64,000 bases of DNA from Paenibacillus sp. FSL H8-0537 (GTDB lineage Bacteria > Bacillota > Bacilli > Paenibacillales > Paenibacillaceae). Below, in pieces: positions 1 to 8,453 of the stretch. Under the pieces are notes generated by a model. That model saw only the letters and a list, made by a program, of their open reading frames with translations, had not been told where the DNA came from and did not search any database. The stretch spans positions 1,289,501 through 1,353,500 of the forward strand of contig NZ_CP150290.1 of NCBI RefSeq assembly GCF_038051995.1. Direction: 5' to 3'. Each line of letters opens with the position of its first letter. The first letter of the stretch is position 1. Position numbers and translations under genes: made by a program.

Positions 1-66
1 AATTTTTTGGCCTTGGATAAACAGCTTTTGGATGAAAGGCATATTAGAATCCTTCAAATGGCGTGA
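1..66 (+). CDS. C-terminal end of an upstream gene (partial)
   Basis: The reading frame that enters the window at base 1 stays open for 21 codons and stops at TGA 64-66. Its last residues are LDKQLLDERHIRILQMA. The fragment is too short to assign to a family. It is probably the 3' end of a same-strand gene, because the next gene has its own operator-like motif at 118. It could also be a chance open frame. Confidence 0.3.
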   Translation, partial: NFLALDKQLLDERHIRILQMA

Positions 67-117
67 ATAGGTAATATTCGTTAATTTGGGCAGCTTATAA
101 TGTGATGTCCGCACATC

Positions 118-185
118 GTTAAGAAAAAATTAAACCATTCATAAGTATTGAGGTCTTTGTTGTTAAACTGTTTCCTTCATAATGT
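118..185 (+). promoter_or_regulatory. Promoter and putative VanR-box region upstream of the two-component operon
   Basis: A GTTAAGAAAA stretch at 118-127 is followed by a related AATTAAACC. It shares its core with the GTTAAGAAA direct repeats in front of the ligase gene (2366-2395), which suggests autoregulation by the response regulator. A weak sigma-A promoter can be read as TTGTTG (157-162), 17 bp, TAATGT (180-185). The shared motif is visible in the sequence; the operator role is inferred from OmpR-family regulators, which bind direct repeats of about 10-11 bp. Confidence 0.4.
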
Positions 186-244
186 AGGGAGGGTAAACTG
201 TAGGGAACGAGGCAAGGGTGTTTTTGGAGGAAAGGGGAAACGTA

Positions 245-946
245 ATGGCTGCAACGATATTAATGGTTGATGATGAAAAAGAAATATTGAAGCTGATTGA
301 GATCTATTTGCTGAATGAAGGCTATCAGCTGCTGCAGGCGTCGAACGGATTGGAGGCGCTTGAGCTGCTAAGCAAAAATAGTGTTGATCTCATCATTCTT
401 GATGTGATGATGCCGAAGATGGACGGGCTGGAAGCGTGCATGAAAATTCGAGAGGATCATAACATCCCGATTATTATGTTATCAGCGAAGACGCAGGATA
501 TCGATAAAATTGCCGGTCTTAGCATCGGGGCCGACGAATATGTGTCCAAGCCGTTCAGTCCGCTTGTGCTCGTTGCACGTATTAAGTCCCATTTGCGCCG
601 CTATAATCGGTTGAGTGCTCAAAAGTTGGAGCCGAGCAGCGACCAGCAAATTGTAATCGATGATCTGGTCATTAATATTGATGCCCACACCGTTACCGTT
701 GATCGGCAAGAGGTAAAGCTGACGCCGCGTGAATTCGCCGTGCTGGAGCTGTTAGCTATTAATCGGGGAATCGTTCTGAGTACGGAGCGAATTTACGAGG
801 TAGCTTGGAATGAGCCGTTCATGGAATCGAAAAATACGGTCATGGTGCATATTCGGAAAATTCGCGAGAAGATTGAGAAGGACCCCCAGCATCCTAAGTT
901 TATTAAAACGGTATGGGGCATCGGCTACAAAATGGAGGCGCTATGA
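245..946 (+). CDS. OmpR-family response regulator, VanR-like
   Basis: This is an OmpR/PhoB-type response regulator of 233 aa from the ATG at 245; an upstream in-frame GTG at 218 lies before the GGAGGAAAGGGG ribosome binding site and is unlikely to be used. The N-terminal receiver has the acidic pair DDE, the phosphoacceptor Asp in LDVMMPKMDG, and the conserved Lys in SKPFSP. The C-terminal winged helix ends with the typical IRKIREKIE...VWGIGYK signature. Its stop overlaps the start of the sensor kinase gene (ATGA), so the two are co-translated. With the ligase, peptidase and racemase genes downstream it is most likely the VanR-type activator of a glycopeptide-resistance operon. Operator-like repeats precede both this gene and the ligase gene. 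Confidence 0.88.
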   Translation: MAATILMVDDEKEILKLIEIYLLNEGYQLLQASNGLEALELLSKNSVDLIILDVMMPKMDGLEACMKIREDHNIPIIMLSAKTQDIDKIAGLSIGADEYVSKPFSPLVLVARIKSHLRRYNRLSAQKLEPSSDQQIVIDDLVINIDAHTVTVDRQEVKLTPREFAVLELLAINRGIVLSTERIYEVAWNEPFMESKNTVMVHIRKIREKIEKDPQHPKFIKTVWGIGYKMEAL

Positions 947-2304
947 ACAGTGAGCAAATGAAACGCCTTATCTTTACTACACTGGGCAGCTTCGTCATTA
1001 CGTTAATCGGATTGTTTGTCGCCTATGGGCTCTCGGCTAATTTGCTCATGAATTTTGGGCCCTTCCGCGAAACCGTAAGAGGGCTGCAAAATATAGTAGG
1101 GACCTTACCGCTTGTTATATTTGCGGCTTTGCTTTTGTTTAGCCTCTGTTTAATCTTCTTCTACAGTCGGGAGACGAATGCGGCAAAGGCTAGTTATCTT
1201 GGAAGCATTGCAGCATTCGGAACGGGAAGCTGGCTGTTTCGAACGATTCGCTGGAAGCTCGTATTCGGGTTTATAATAAGCCTCGTGATCAGCTTTATTT
1301 TATTTGTTTTACTATATTTTATGGTCGTATTGCTTGCAGATATAGCACCGATAGGAGAGCTTATACGCGGCATTGTTAGAACGATAGGGCGTTTGCCGCT
1401 TATTATCGCTACCTGCTTTTTTCTCTTCTTGGCCGTATTTTTCCTGATCAGCAATCAAACCATTCGGTATTTAAAGGAAATCACATTCGGTGTCCAGCAG
1501 ATTGCGAATGGGAATCTGAGCTACGAGATTGCGGTGAAATCCTCGGATGAATTGGGGGAAGTGGCTTATAATATCAATCAAATGGGCCACAAGCTGAACA
1601 TGTTAATGGAAGAGGAGCGCAGGGCGGAGAAGACGAAAAATGATTTAATTACAGGCGTATCTCATGATCTGCGCACACCCTTGACCTCCATTCTCGGCTT
1701 TCTGGAGCTGATTGAAAATGATCGATATAAAGATGAGGTGGAGCTTCGTTATTACATTGGCATTGCTTACGAAAAGTCGTTAAGCTTGAAAAAGCTAATT
1801 GATGATTTATTCGAATTTACGCGAGTCAATAACGGCATGCCTTTGGAAAAGCTCGAATTAGATTTGAACGGTTTTATCCAGCAGCTGCTAGAGGAGTTCG
1901 TTCCGAATTTGGAAGCAGCGGGGATGAAAGGGCGTGTCTTCCCGTACGCTGCTCCGCTCAAAATTAAGGCCGATGGCGACCGGCTGGTCAGAGCGTTTGA
2001 AAATCTGGTCATGAATGCGATTCAATACGGACAGGATGGCGGATATGTCGATGTCCGTTTGCGGCAGAAGCACGGTTATGCTGTAGTGGAGGTCGTCAAT
2101 TATGGCGAGGCGATTCCGGAAAAATATTTGCCTTATTTATTTGAACGCTTCTATCGTGGAGACCAATCCAGATCACAGCAGACTGGCGGGACGGGACTTG
2201 GACTTTCGATTGCGAAGAGCATAGTGGAGCTGCATGATGGAACAATTGCGGTGAAAAGCCGGCGAGGCGAGACGGTATTTGAAACGCGATTCCCTTTGTA
2301 TTAA
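943..2304 (+). CDS. Sensor histidine kinase, VanS-like
   Basis: This membrane histidine kinase of about 453 aa should sense a cell-wall or glycopeptide signal and phosphorylate the partner regulator upstream. The start is the ATG at 943, overlapping the regulator stop. Four hydrophobic segments form two pairs in the first ~180 residues, with short outside loops, so there is no large extracellular sensor domain. A HAMP-like linker follows, then a HisKA domain with the phospho-His in SHDLRTPLTS, the N box in ENLVMNAIQYG, and a G box GTGLGLSIAKS. The family and pairing are clear; the VanS assignment rests on the operon. A rho-independent terminator follows immediately. Confidence 0.85.
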   Translation: MNSEQMKRLIFTTLGSFVITLIGLFVAYGLSANLLMNFGPFRETVRGLQNIVGTLPLVIFAALLLFSLCLIFFYSRETNAAKASYLGSIAAFGTGSWLFRTIRWKLVFGFIISLVISFILFVLLYFMVVLLADIAPIGELIRGIVRTIGRLPLIIATCFFLFLAVFFLISNQTIRYLKEITFGVQQIANGNLSYEIAVKSSDELGEVAYNINQMGHKLNMLMEEERRAEKTKNDLITGVSHDLRTPLTSILGFLELIENDRYKDEVELRYYIGIAYEKSLSLKKLIDDLFEFTRVNNGMPLEKLELDLNGFIQQLLEEFVPNLEAAGMKGRVFPYAAPLKIKADGDRLVRAFENLVMNAIQYGQDGGYVDVRLRQKHGYAVVEVVNYGEAIPEKYLPYLFERFYRGDQSRSQQTGGTGLGLSIAKSIVELHDGTIAVKSRRGETVFETRFPLY

Positions 2305-2307
2305 TAA

Positions 2308-2352
2308 AGAAAACACAATTTCCTAAAGCAAGAGGGATTGTGTTTTTTGTTT
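2308..2352 (+). terminator. Terminator after the sensor kinase gene
   Basis: An inverted repeat AACACAAT ... ATTGTGTT is followed by a T-rich run. It separates the two-component genes from the ligase operon, so the resistance genes depend mainly on the promoter downstream. Confidence 0.75.
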
Positions 2353-2365
2353 TTGCTAAACAAAT

Positions 2366-2427
2366 GTTAAGAAAGGTTAAGAAATGATAAGCAAATGTTT
2401 TGATTCTACTAAGCTTACGGTTATAGG
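2366..2427 (+). promoter_or_regulatory. Ligase operon promoter with three 10-bp direct repeats (putative VanR operator)
   Basis: Three tandem 10-mers are visible: GTTAAGAAAG (2366-2375), GTTAAGAAAT (2376-2385) and GATAAGCAAA (2386-2395). They lie directly upstream of a candidate promoter TTGATT (2400-2405), 16 bp, TATAGG (2422-2427). Direct repeats of about one helical turn just upstream of the -35 are the usual layout for an OmpR-family activator. The same GTTAAGAAA core occurs upstream of the response regulator gene. Confidence 0.6.
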
Positions 2428-2486
2428 CTCATAAGAGAAGCCCACTATGATAGGTTCATACACCTGATAGGGGGATAAATGAGAAG

Positions 2487-3551
2487 ATGAGTAAAATACG
2501 AGTGGGCGTATTGTTCGGCGGCTGTTCTACGGAATATGAGGTGTCGTTATCCTCAGCGGCTGCTGTGTTGGAGCATTTGAATCAAGAAAAATATGAGGTC
2601 ATCATGATCGGTATTACGAGAGACGGACGCTGGTATAGATATAATGGTGACATAAAGGATATTCGTGAGGATCGCTGGAGCGGCCAGACCGCCAAGTGCA
2701 TCCCGGCCCTTCTTTCACCAAGTAAAGAAACGAAAGGGCTGATGGAGCTTATTCATACGGAATTTCACATCACAGCTTTAGATGTCGTATTCCCGGTTTT
2801 GCATGGTAAAAATGGCGAGGATGGCACCGTGCAGGGGCTGCTGGAGCTTGCGGGTTTGCCATTCGTAGGCTGCGGCACATTGTCCTCTGCCATCTGTATG
2901 GATAAAGCGGTGGCCAAAAATGTAGTCCAAGCTGCTGGGCTGGAGGTTCCGCCTTCGATTACCATCTTGGCTGGCGATTCCATTGCCGAAGCGGTGGAGG
3001 CGACTGCGAAGCTGGGCTTCCCGCTTTATGTGAAGCCCTCCAGATCGGGCTCCTCTATTGGGATAACGAAAGCTTATACGGAGCAAGAGCTGATAAGCGG
3101 CATCGAAGATGCCTTTACCCATGATGAGAAAATCGTAATCGAGCAGCATGTGAATGGCTTTGAGGTGGGCTGTGCTATACTTGGCGATGCCCTGCAGCCA
3201 ATAATCGGCGAAATCGATGAAATTGCACTGACGGGCGAGTTTTTTGACCATGAAGAAAAGTATTCGCTTGGTACAGCGACTATTCATCTGCCTGCCCGCA
3301 TCCATCAGAATATTGCGGACAATGTGAAGGAAATGGCGCTGCGGATTTACAAAGTGCTGGGCTGCAAAGGGCTCGCAAGAGTTGATTTATTTTATACGAG
3401 CGATGGGCGGCTTTTATTTAATGAAGTCAACACACTGCCTGGCTTCACGGCGCACAGCAGGTACCCGAATATGATGAAGCATGTGGGCATTGACTTCCCT
3501 GAGTTGCTTGACCGTCTCATTGAGCTGGAGACAGCAAAGGTGGCATTATGA
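2487..3551 (+). CDS. vanG: D-alanine--D-serine ligase, VanG-type
   Basis: This ATP-grasp ligase (354 aa) joins D-Ala to a second D-amino acid or hydroxy acid to make an altered peptidoglycan precursor. The N-terminus has the family motif LFGGCSTEYEVS, then FPVLHGKNGEDGTVQG, the ATP-grasp segment VKPSRSGSSIGITK, and the C-terminal FNEVNTLPGFTAHSRYP. The omega-loop region reads FFDHEEKYSL. The EKY form is typical of VanC/E/G/L/N D-Ala-D-Ser enzymes and unlike the loop of VanA/VanB D-lactate ligases. From memory it resembles VanG more than VanC or housekeeping Ddl. The gene overlaps the next one by ATGA, and no vanH or vanX lies nearby, which fits a D-Ser rather than D-Lac pathway. The symbol denotes the type; experimental specificity is unknown. 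Confidence 0.82.
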   Translation: MSKIRVGVLFGGCSTEYEVSLSSAAAVLEHLNQEKYEVIMIGITRDGRWYRYNGDIKDIREDRWSGQTAKCIPALLSPSKETKGLMELIHTEFHITALDVVFPVLHGKNGEDGTVQGLLELAGLPFVGCGTLSSAICMDKAVAKNVVQAAGLEVPPSITILAGDSIAEAVEATAKLGFPLYVKPSRSGSSIGITKAYTEQELISGIEDAFTHDEKIVIEQHVNGFEVGCAILGDALQPIIGEIDEIALTGEFFDHEEKYSLGTATIHLPARIHQNIADNVKEMALRIYKVLGCKGLARVDLFYTSDGRLLFNEVNTLPGFTAHSRYPNMMKHVGIDFPELLDRLIELETAKVAL

Positions 3552-4414
3552 TGGAAGTCATAAGCATAAACCGCAAGCCCAGTGAGTGGAAGCATGAAAG
3601 GCAGTTGGATAGACAGCATGAAAGCCGTATTCAGGTGAGCAGAGACGACGTGCATAAAGGCAGCTTAATTCTAGTGAATCAGGAAAATCCGGTGAAACAG
3701 ATTGTGCCCAGCCTCAGATCGTTGCCTGCAGGTATACGTCAGGCCAGCCATGTGGAGGAGCAGCGGATCATGCTGGATAAAATGTGCATTCAGCCATTGT
3801 CTGCGCTCTTGGAGGCGTGCCAGGGGGAGGACGATATTGCCGCAGTTAGCGGTTACCGTTCAAGAGAAGCGCAAGCAAAGATATATGCGGCTTCGCTAGA
3901 GGAGAGTGGGGCTGCTTTTACAGCAAGATATGTGGCCATTCCGGGTGCAAGCGAGCACCAAACAGGGCTTGCTGTAGACGTAGGGCTGTGCAAGGGCGAT
4001 ATCGATTATATACGTCCATCGTTCCCTGATGATGGCGCCAGCCGCAGATTCAAAGCGCTTGCGGCAGAGTACGGTTTTATCCAAAGATATCAGGAAAGCA
4101 AGGAAGGGATTACGGGCATCGCTTGCGAGCCGTGGCATTATCGTTACGTGGGCTATCCGCATTCCATGCTTATGAAGCAGCTAGATTTGTGCTTGGAGGA
4201 GTACACGGCGTATATTCAGAGCTTCTCCTATCACAATGAGCATCTTTATGTGGAGGCGCCATCGGCCTTCGCCCAAATCTATTATGTGGAAGCGGAGGAG
4301 AAGGTAACAACGCTGCCTATTATAAGTGGAGATAGCTATCAACTATCCGGCAATAATCAGGACGGTTTTGTAGTGACGGTATTTCATCGGAAAGGCGATG
4401 GGAGCTGTGAGTAA
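3548..4414 (+). CDS. VanY/VanXY-like zinc D,D-peptidase (M15)
   Basis: This is a 288-aa D-alanyl-D-alanine carboxypeptidase/dipeptidase of peptidase family M15B. In the pathway it would remove precursors ending in D-Ala-D-Ala so that the D-Ser form dominates. Zinc ligands are visible in SEHQTGLAVDVG (His and Asp) and EPWHYRYVG (His, with the catalytic Glu), after the typical SGYRSREAQ. No signal peptide or membrane anchor is evident, so it is probably cytoplasmic, as in VanXY. A C-terminal extension of about 85 residues follows the catalytic domain, as I recall for VanY-like proteins of vanG clusters. The ATG at 3548 overlaps the ligase stop by 4 nt. Whether it has both dipeptidase and carboxypeptidase activity cannot be read from sequence. 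Confidence 0.82.
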   Translation: MMEVISINRKPSEWKHERQLDRQHESRIQVSRDDVHKGSLILVNQENPVKQIVPSLRSLPAGIRQASHVEEQRIMLDKMCIQPLSALLEACQGEDDIAAVSGYRSREAQAKIYAASLEESGAAFTARYVAIPGASEHQTGLAVDVGLCKGDIDYIRPSFPDDGASRRFKALAAEYGFIQRYQESKEGITGIACEPWHYRYVGYPHSMLMKQLDLCLEEYTAYIQSFSYHNEHLYVEAPSAFAQIYYVEAEEKVTTLPIISGDSYQLSGNNQDGFVVTVFHRKGDGSCE

Positions 4415-5654
4415 ATTTGGCTATGGCGGTGTGGACTATTTTAAGCTAGCTGCCGCGACTCGGAAACCCGCCATGCATCGAGCATGGGCAGAAATAAATC
4501 TGGACCATTTAGAGCATAATCTCAAGCAATTTAAAAAGATTACACGAGCAGGCACCCAAATAATGGCGGTCGTCAAAGCAGATGCATACGGTCATGGGAG
4601 CGTCCCGATCTCAAGGAGGCTTAATGAGGCGGGCGTTCGTTCCTTCGCCGTTGCAGAGATTGATGAGGGCATAGCCTTGCGTAAAAAAGGGATCAAAGGC
4701 GATATCCTTATTCTAGGCTATACACCGTTACATCGACTTCAGGAGCTGTGCCGCTACCAGCTTGCACAGACCGTTATTAATGCAGATGATGCGGAGCGGC
4801 TTCAAGCGTTTGGTAAAAAGATCAAGGTGCATATTAAAATCAATACGGGCATGAATCGACTAGGTGAACATTACAATGACATGGAGCGTATACGTTCGAT
4901 GTATAAGCATAAAAATTTGCAGGTTATGGGCACATTCAGCCATCTCACGTCTGCGGAAAGCCATCGTAAGGAGGATGTGGATTTTACGAGGCTTCAGCTA
5001 GAGCGATTCGACAGCGTGGTCGATCAGCTTACCGCCGAAGGCATCGAGCCCGGGATAACCCATATCCAGAGCAGCTATGGTATTTTAAATTATCCGGAAC
5101 AGCGTTATGGAATCGTAAGGCCGGGCATCGCCCTATATGGCATATTGAGCCAGGATAACGACCATGTGCATGCTAACGTCGAGCTGCGTCCGGTGTTAGC
5201 ACTGAAAGCGACCGTCACGTTGGTAAAGGGCATTCATGCAGGCGAGCCCGTCGGGTACAATGGCTGCTACACGCCTTCACGAGATAGCAAAATTGCAACG
5301 GTATCGATTGGCTATGCAGACGGCATTCCACGCGAGCTGTCCCAAAATGGAGGCTGCGTACTCATACACGGCCAGCGGGCTTTAATAGTAGGGAAGATCT
5401 GTATGGATCAGCTGATGGTTGATGTTACGGCAATTGCTGAGGTTCGTCAAGGAGATACGGCGACCCTGATCGGACAAGATGGCAATGAGAGCATTACAGC
5501 CGGAGAAATCGCCCAGCGAGTAGGAACGATTACGAATGAAGTAGTTAGCGCACTCGGCAGCAGAGTTGAAAATGTATATCTTACTCATGCAGCAGAAGCG
5601 GTAAGGGCTAGAGCATGCGCGCAAATACAGGGAAAAACAAAGCTGCTTTATTAG
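4398..5654 (+). CDS. Soluble VanT-like serine/alanine racemase
   Basis: This PLP-dependent fold-type III racemase (418 aa) should convert L-Ser (or L-Ala) to the D form used by the ligase. The PLP lysine lies in AVVKADAYGHG near residue 67. IGYADGIPR and GKICMDQLMVDVT are characteristic of the C-terminal beta domain. The text is closer to the catalytic half of enterococcal VanT than I expect of housekeeping Alr, but the large N-terminal membrane/acyltransferase domain of VanT is missing, so this is a cytosolic form. The ATG at 4398 overlaps the peptidase gene by 17 nt; a GTG at 4407 is an alternative. A duplicated biosynthetic alanine racemase recruited to the operon is the main alternative. 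Confidence 0.75.
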   Translation: MGAVSKFGYGGVDYFKLAAATRKPAMHRAWAEINLDHLEHNLKQFKKITRAGTQIMAVVKADAYGHGSVPISRRLNEAGVRSFAVAEIDEGIALRKKGIKGDILILGYTPLHRLQELCRYQLAQTVINADDAERLQAFGKKIKVHIKINTGMNRLGEHYNDMERIRSMYKHKNLQVMGTFSHLTSAESHRKEDVDFTRLQLERFDSVVDQLTAEGIEPGITHIQSSYGILNYPEQRYGIVRPGIALYGILSQDNDHVHANVELRPVLALKATVTLVKGIHAGEPVGYNGCYTPSRDSKIATVSIGYADGIPRELSQNGGCVLIHGQRALIVGKICMDQLMVDVTAIAEVRQGDTATLIGQDGNESITAGEIAQRVGTITNEVVSALGSRVENVYLTHAAEAVRARACAQIQGKTKLLY

Positions 5655-5660
5655 ACGTTG

Positions 5661-5698
5661 AAGGACTGTTCACAAGGAGCAGTCTATTTTTTGTTTTT
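5661..5698 (+). terminator. Terminator after the van-like operon
   Basis: A GGACTG ... CAGTC stem is followed by TATTTTTTGTTTTT. It closes the ligase-peptidase-racemase operon. Confidence 0.65.
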
Positions 5699-5798
5699 CC
5701 AAAATAGGGAACGATATAATCATTATAAAACTCGGGGAAAGACCGTGACTATAGAGGCTCCAATGCTATAATGATAGAAGATATTTACAATCTTCTAG

Positions 5799-5957
5799 GG
5801 CGTGTCTGAGAACTCTGAGGACAGCAAATTTTGCCGAATTTTTGTTCCATGCAAGGCGCGCTTGTGAAGGCGTACCGGGGGTACGTCAAGCAAACGGAAC
5901 GAAGCAGGGGGCGAAAAGGCGGTGAAAGGTGCCACTGAACGGGTTTTCAGACACGTC
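5799..5957. mobile_element. MITE-like element with IS5-type ends
   Basis: This 159-bp segment has no coding capacity. It starts GGCGTGTCTGAGAAC and ends with the near complement GTTTTCAGACACGTC. It is flanked by CTAG on the left and CTAA on the right, an imperfect 4-bp duplication. Eleven of 15 end bases match the terminal repeat of the IS5-family insertion at 35404-36232 (GGCGTGTACGCAAAC), which used the target CTAG. It lies between a possible promoter (TATAAT at 5767-5772) and the GH94 gene, so it would be in that gene's 5' leader. The apart from this element and promoter, the 350-bp gap is empty. Confidence 0.6.
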
Positions 5958-6005
5958 CTAATTAGGCGTGCTTTTTATTTCAGCTATTGAAAGAGAGGTT
6001 CAGTA

Positions 6006-8384
6006 ATGATTAGAGCAACGGATAACAATGAATATTATGAGCTGACCAGTCCGACAAGCCTTCCTAAGGCATCGGGATTTCTCTGGAATGAAAAAATGAT
6101 GATTCATATGAATTGCCGCGGTTACGCTGTCGCCCAATTTATGCAGCCCGAGCCGGCGAAATATTCGTATGCCCCGAATTTGGAAGCGAAAACGTTTATG
6201 CAGCCGGAGCAGCCGTATTATGCTCATCACCCTGGACGTTTTGTTTATATTAAAGATGAAGAGAGCGGAGAGATTTTCTCTGCTCCCTATGAGCCGGTAC
6301 GGAAATTAGCGGATAGCTATACGTTTGCAGTGGGCAAGCACGATATTCGCTGGACCATTGAAAGCGATGAGCTTTCCATTGAGATGAGCCTGCGCCTGCC
6401 TAAAGCCGATGCCTTGGAGCTATGGCGCATGAAGGTCACCAATCGGTCGCAAAAGCAACGCAAAATCAGCATCTACCCTTATTTTACGGTAGGCTATATG
6501 TCGTGGATGAATCAATCCGGTGCTTACGTAGAGAACCTGCAAGGCATTGTCTGCTCAGCGGTCACGCCGTACCAGAAGTATCAGGATTATAGTAAAATAA
6601 AAACCTACAGAGACAAGACGTTTTTGCTTGCTGATCACAAGCCTGCTGCTTGGGAAGTGAATCATGAAAGCTTTGAAGGCGAAGGCGGACTGCACTCGCC
6701 ATCCGCGCTTCAAGGGGAAACCCTTTCGGGCGGAGATGCGCGTTATGAAACGCCAGTGTGCGCGCTTCAATACAGATTGGAGCTGGAAGCAGGGGCTGAG
6801 CAGGATTACCGCTTTATTTTTGGTCCGGCTTTTGATGAAGCGGAGATTGAAAAATTCCGCCAGCATTATTTTGTAAAGCGCAATGCCGCAGGGCAGGATG
6901 GATTCACCGCCGCTGAACAGGAGTATGCAGCCTATGTCGCCGAAGGACAAGGCAATATTCAAATTCAGACACCGGATGCCGGATTGGACAACTTCGTCAA
7001 TCACTGGCTGCCGCGTCAAATGTATTATCACGGCAAAACGAACCGTCTGACGACAGATCCACAGACACGCAATTATTTGCAGGATAATATGGGCATGAGC
7101 TATATTCAGCCGCAAATTGCCAGAGACGCCTTCTTGACGGCGCTGTCGCAGCAGCATGCAAGCGGAGCGATGCCGGACGGCATTATTTTGCACCCGGATG
7201 CTGAGCTTAAATATATTAACCAGGTGCCTCATACGGACCACTGCGTCTGGCTGCCCGTATGTATGAGCACTTATCTGGATGAAACGAATGATTACAGCAT
7301 TTTGGAGGAGCAGGTTGCTTTCTCAGACGATGCAAGGGCGGCATCGGTGCTGGAGCATATGAACCGCGCTATGAAGTGGCTCATGCATGACCGGGATGAG
7401 CGCGGCCTCAACTACATCAATCAAGGAGATTGGTGTGACCCGATGAACATGGTCGGCTATAAAGGCAAAGGCGTGTCGGGGTGGCTTACGATTGCGACCG
7501 CTTATGCGTTCAAAGTATGGGCCGACATTTGTGAGCAGGGCGGACATGCCGCCATTGCCGCAGAGTTCAGGCAAGCAGCTGATACGACCAACGCTGTAGC
7601 AAATGAGTATTTGTGGGATGGCGATTGGTACGCCCGCGGCATTACAGATGACAATGTCGTGTTTGGGATCAGCGAAGATCAGGAAGGCCGGATTTTTATT
7701 AATCCTCAAGGCTGGGCCTTGATGAGCGGAGCTGCTGATGCGGATAAGCAGGAGCGATTGATTCGGTCGGTTCAGGAACAGCTGGAGACGCCTTACGGCG
7801 TGGAGAAGCTGGCACCGTCCTTTACCGCGATGCGGGAAGATGTAGGCCGGGTTACGCAGAAGCATCCGGGCAGTGCCGAGAACGGCGCGGTGTATAACCA
7901 TGCCGCTGCTTTTTACATCTACGCTTTGTATTTGGTGGGGGAGAAAGAGAATGCTTACCGACTGCTGCGAAAAATGATTCCTGGACCCGATTCCGAGGAC
8001 ATCCTCAGACGGGGCCAGCTGCCTGTCTTCATTCCGAATTATTATCGCGGTGCGTATAAACAGTTTCCGCGGACGGCAGGGCGCTCCAGCCATCTGTTCA
8101 ATACCGGGACGGTTCCGTGGGTATATCGCTGCTTGATTGACGGGCTGTTCGGCTTGCAAGGCCACGCGCAAGGGCTTCAGGTGCGCCCGCAATTGCCTGC
8201 CGACTGGAACGAAGCTAGTGTGACGAGGTTATTCCGCGGAGCAAAGCTGCAGGTAAGCATGAAGCGTGATGCATCCGTTAATGGCGTAGAGGTATATGTA
8301 AATGGTGACTTAATTGAAGGCGACGTCATTAAGGATGTGCAAGCCGGAGCGAAATACGAAGTGCTGGTGAAGCTGCCGCTATAG
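6006..8384 (+). CDS. GH94-family glycoside phosphorylase
   Basis: This large cytosolic enzyme (792 aa) of the cellobiose/chitobiose phosphorylase superfamily cleaves a beta-glucosidic disaccharide with phosphate to give a sugar 1-phosphate. The N-terminal ~280 residues form the GH94 beta-sandwich; the rest is the (alpha/alpha)6 barrel. The general-acid region reads QGDWCDPMNMVG where cellobiose phosphorylase has DWND; the second Asp is the likely catalytic residue. The length and this motif may fit the cellobionic acid phosphorylase branch, but substrate cannot be decided by eye. No signal peptide is present. The ribosome binding site AAAGAGAGG lies 9-10 nt before the ATG. No transporter or sugar kinase is adjacent. 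Confidence 0.75.
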   Translation: MIRATDNNEYYELTSPTSLPKASGFLWNEKMMIHMNCRGYAVAQFMQPEPAKYSYAPNLEAKTFMQPEQPYYAHHPGRFVYIKDEESGEIFSAPYEPVRKLADSYTFAVGKHDIRWTIESDELSIEMSLRLPKADALELWRMKVTNRSQKQRKISIYPYFTVGYMSWMNQSGAYVENLQGIVCSAVTPYQKYQDYSKIKTYRDKTFLLADHKPAAWEVNHESFEGEGGLHSPSALQGETLSGGDARYETPVCALQYRLELEAGAEQDYRFIFGPAFDEAEIEKFRQHYFVKRNAAGQDGFTAAEQEYAAYVAEGQGNIQIQTPDAGLDNFVNHWLPRQMYYHGKTNRLTTDPQTRNYLQDNMGMSYIQPQIARDAFLTALSQQHASGAMPDGIILHPDAELKYINQVPHTDHCVWLPVCMSTYLDETNDYSILEEQVAFSDDARAASVLEHMNRAMKWLMHDRDERGLNYINQGDWCDPMNMVGYKGKGVSGWLTIATAYAFKVWADICEQGGHAAIAAEFRQAADTTNAVANEYLWDGDWYARGITDDNVVFGISEDQEGRIFINPQGWALMSGAADADKQERLIRSVQEQLETPYGVEKLAPSFTAMREDVGRVTQKHPGSAENGAVYNHAAAFYIYALYLVGEKENAYRLLRKMIPGPDSEDILRRGQLPVFIPNYYRGAYKQFPRTAGRSSHLFNTGTVPWVYRCLIDGLFGLQGHAQGLQVRPQLPADWNEASVTRLFRGAKLQVSMKRDASVNGVEVYVNGDLIEGDVIKDVQAGAKYEVLVKLPL

Positions 8385-8453
8385 AAATGAATAGTTTATC
8401 TTCGATTTGGGCGTATATGCAAAAGTGTCAAAGGACAGCTTCATTTTCTTCGT

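Noticed and set aside
4398..4474. N-terminal membrane domain of VanT
   Set aside because: Only about 25 extra residues precede the racemase domain, and they are not strongly hydrophobic.
7323..8192. 289-aa minus-strand frame opposite the GH94 gene
   Set aside because: Antisense shadow of a gene with clear family motifs; no start signals.
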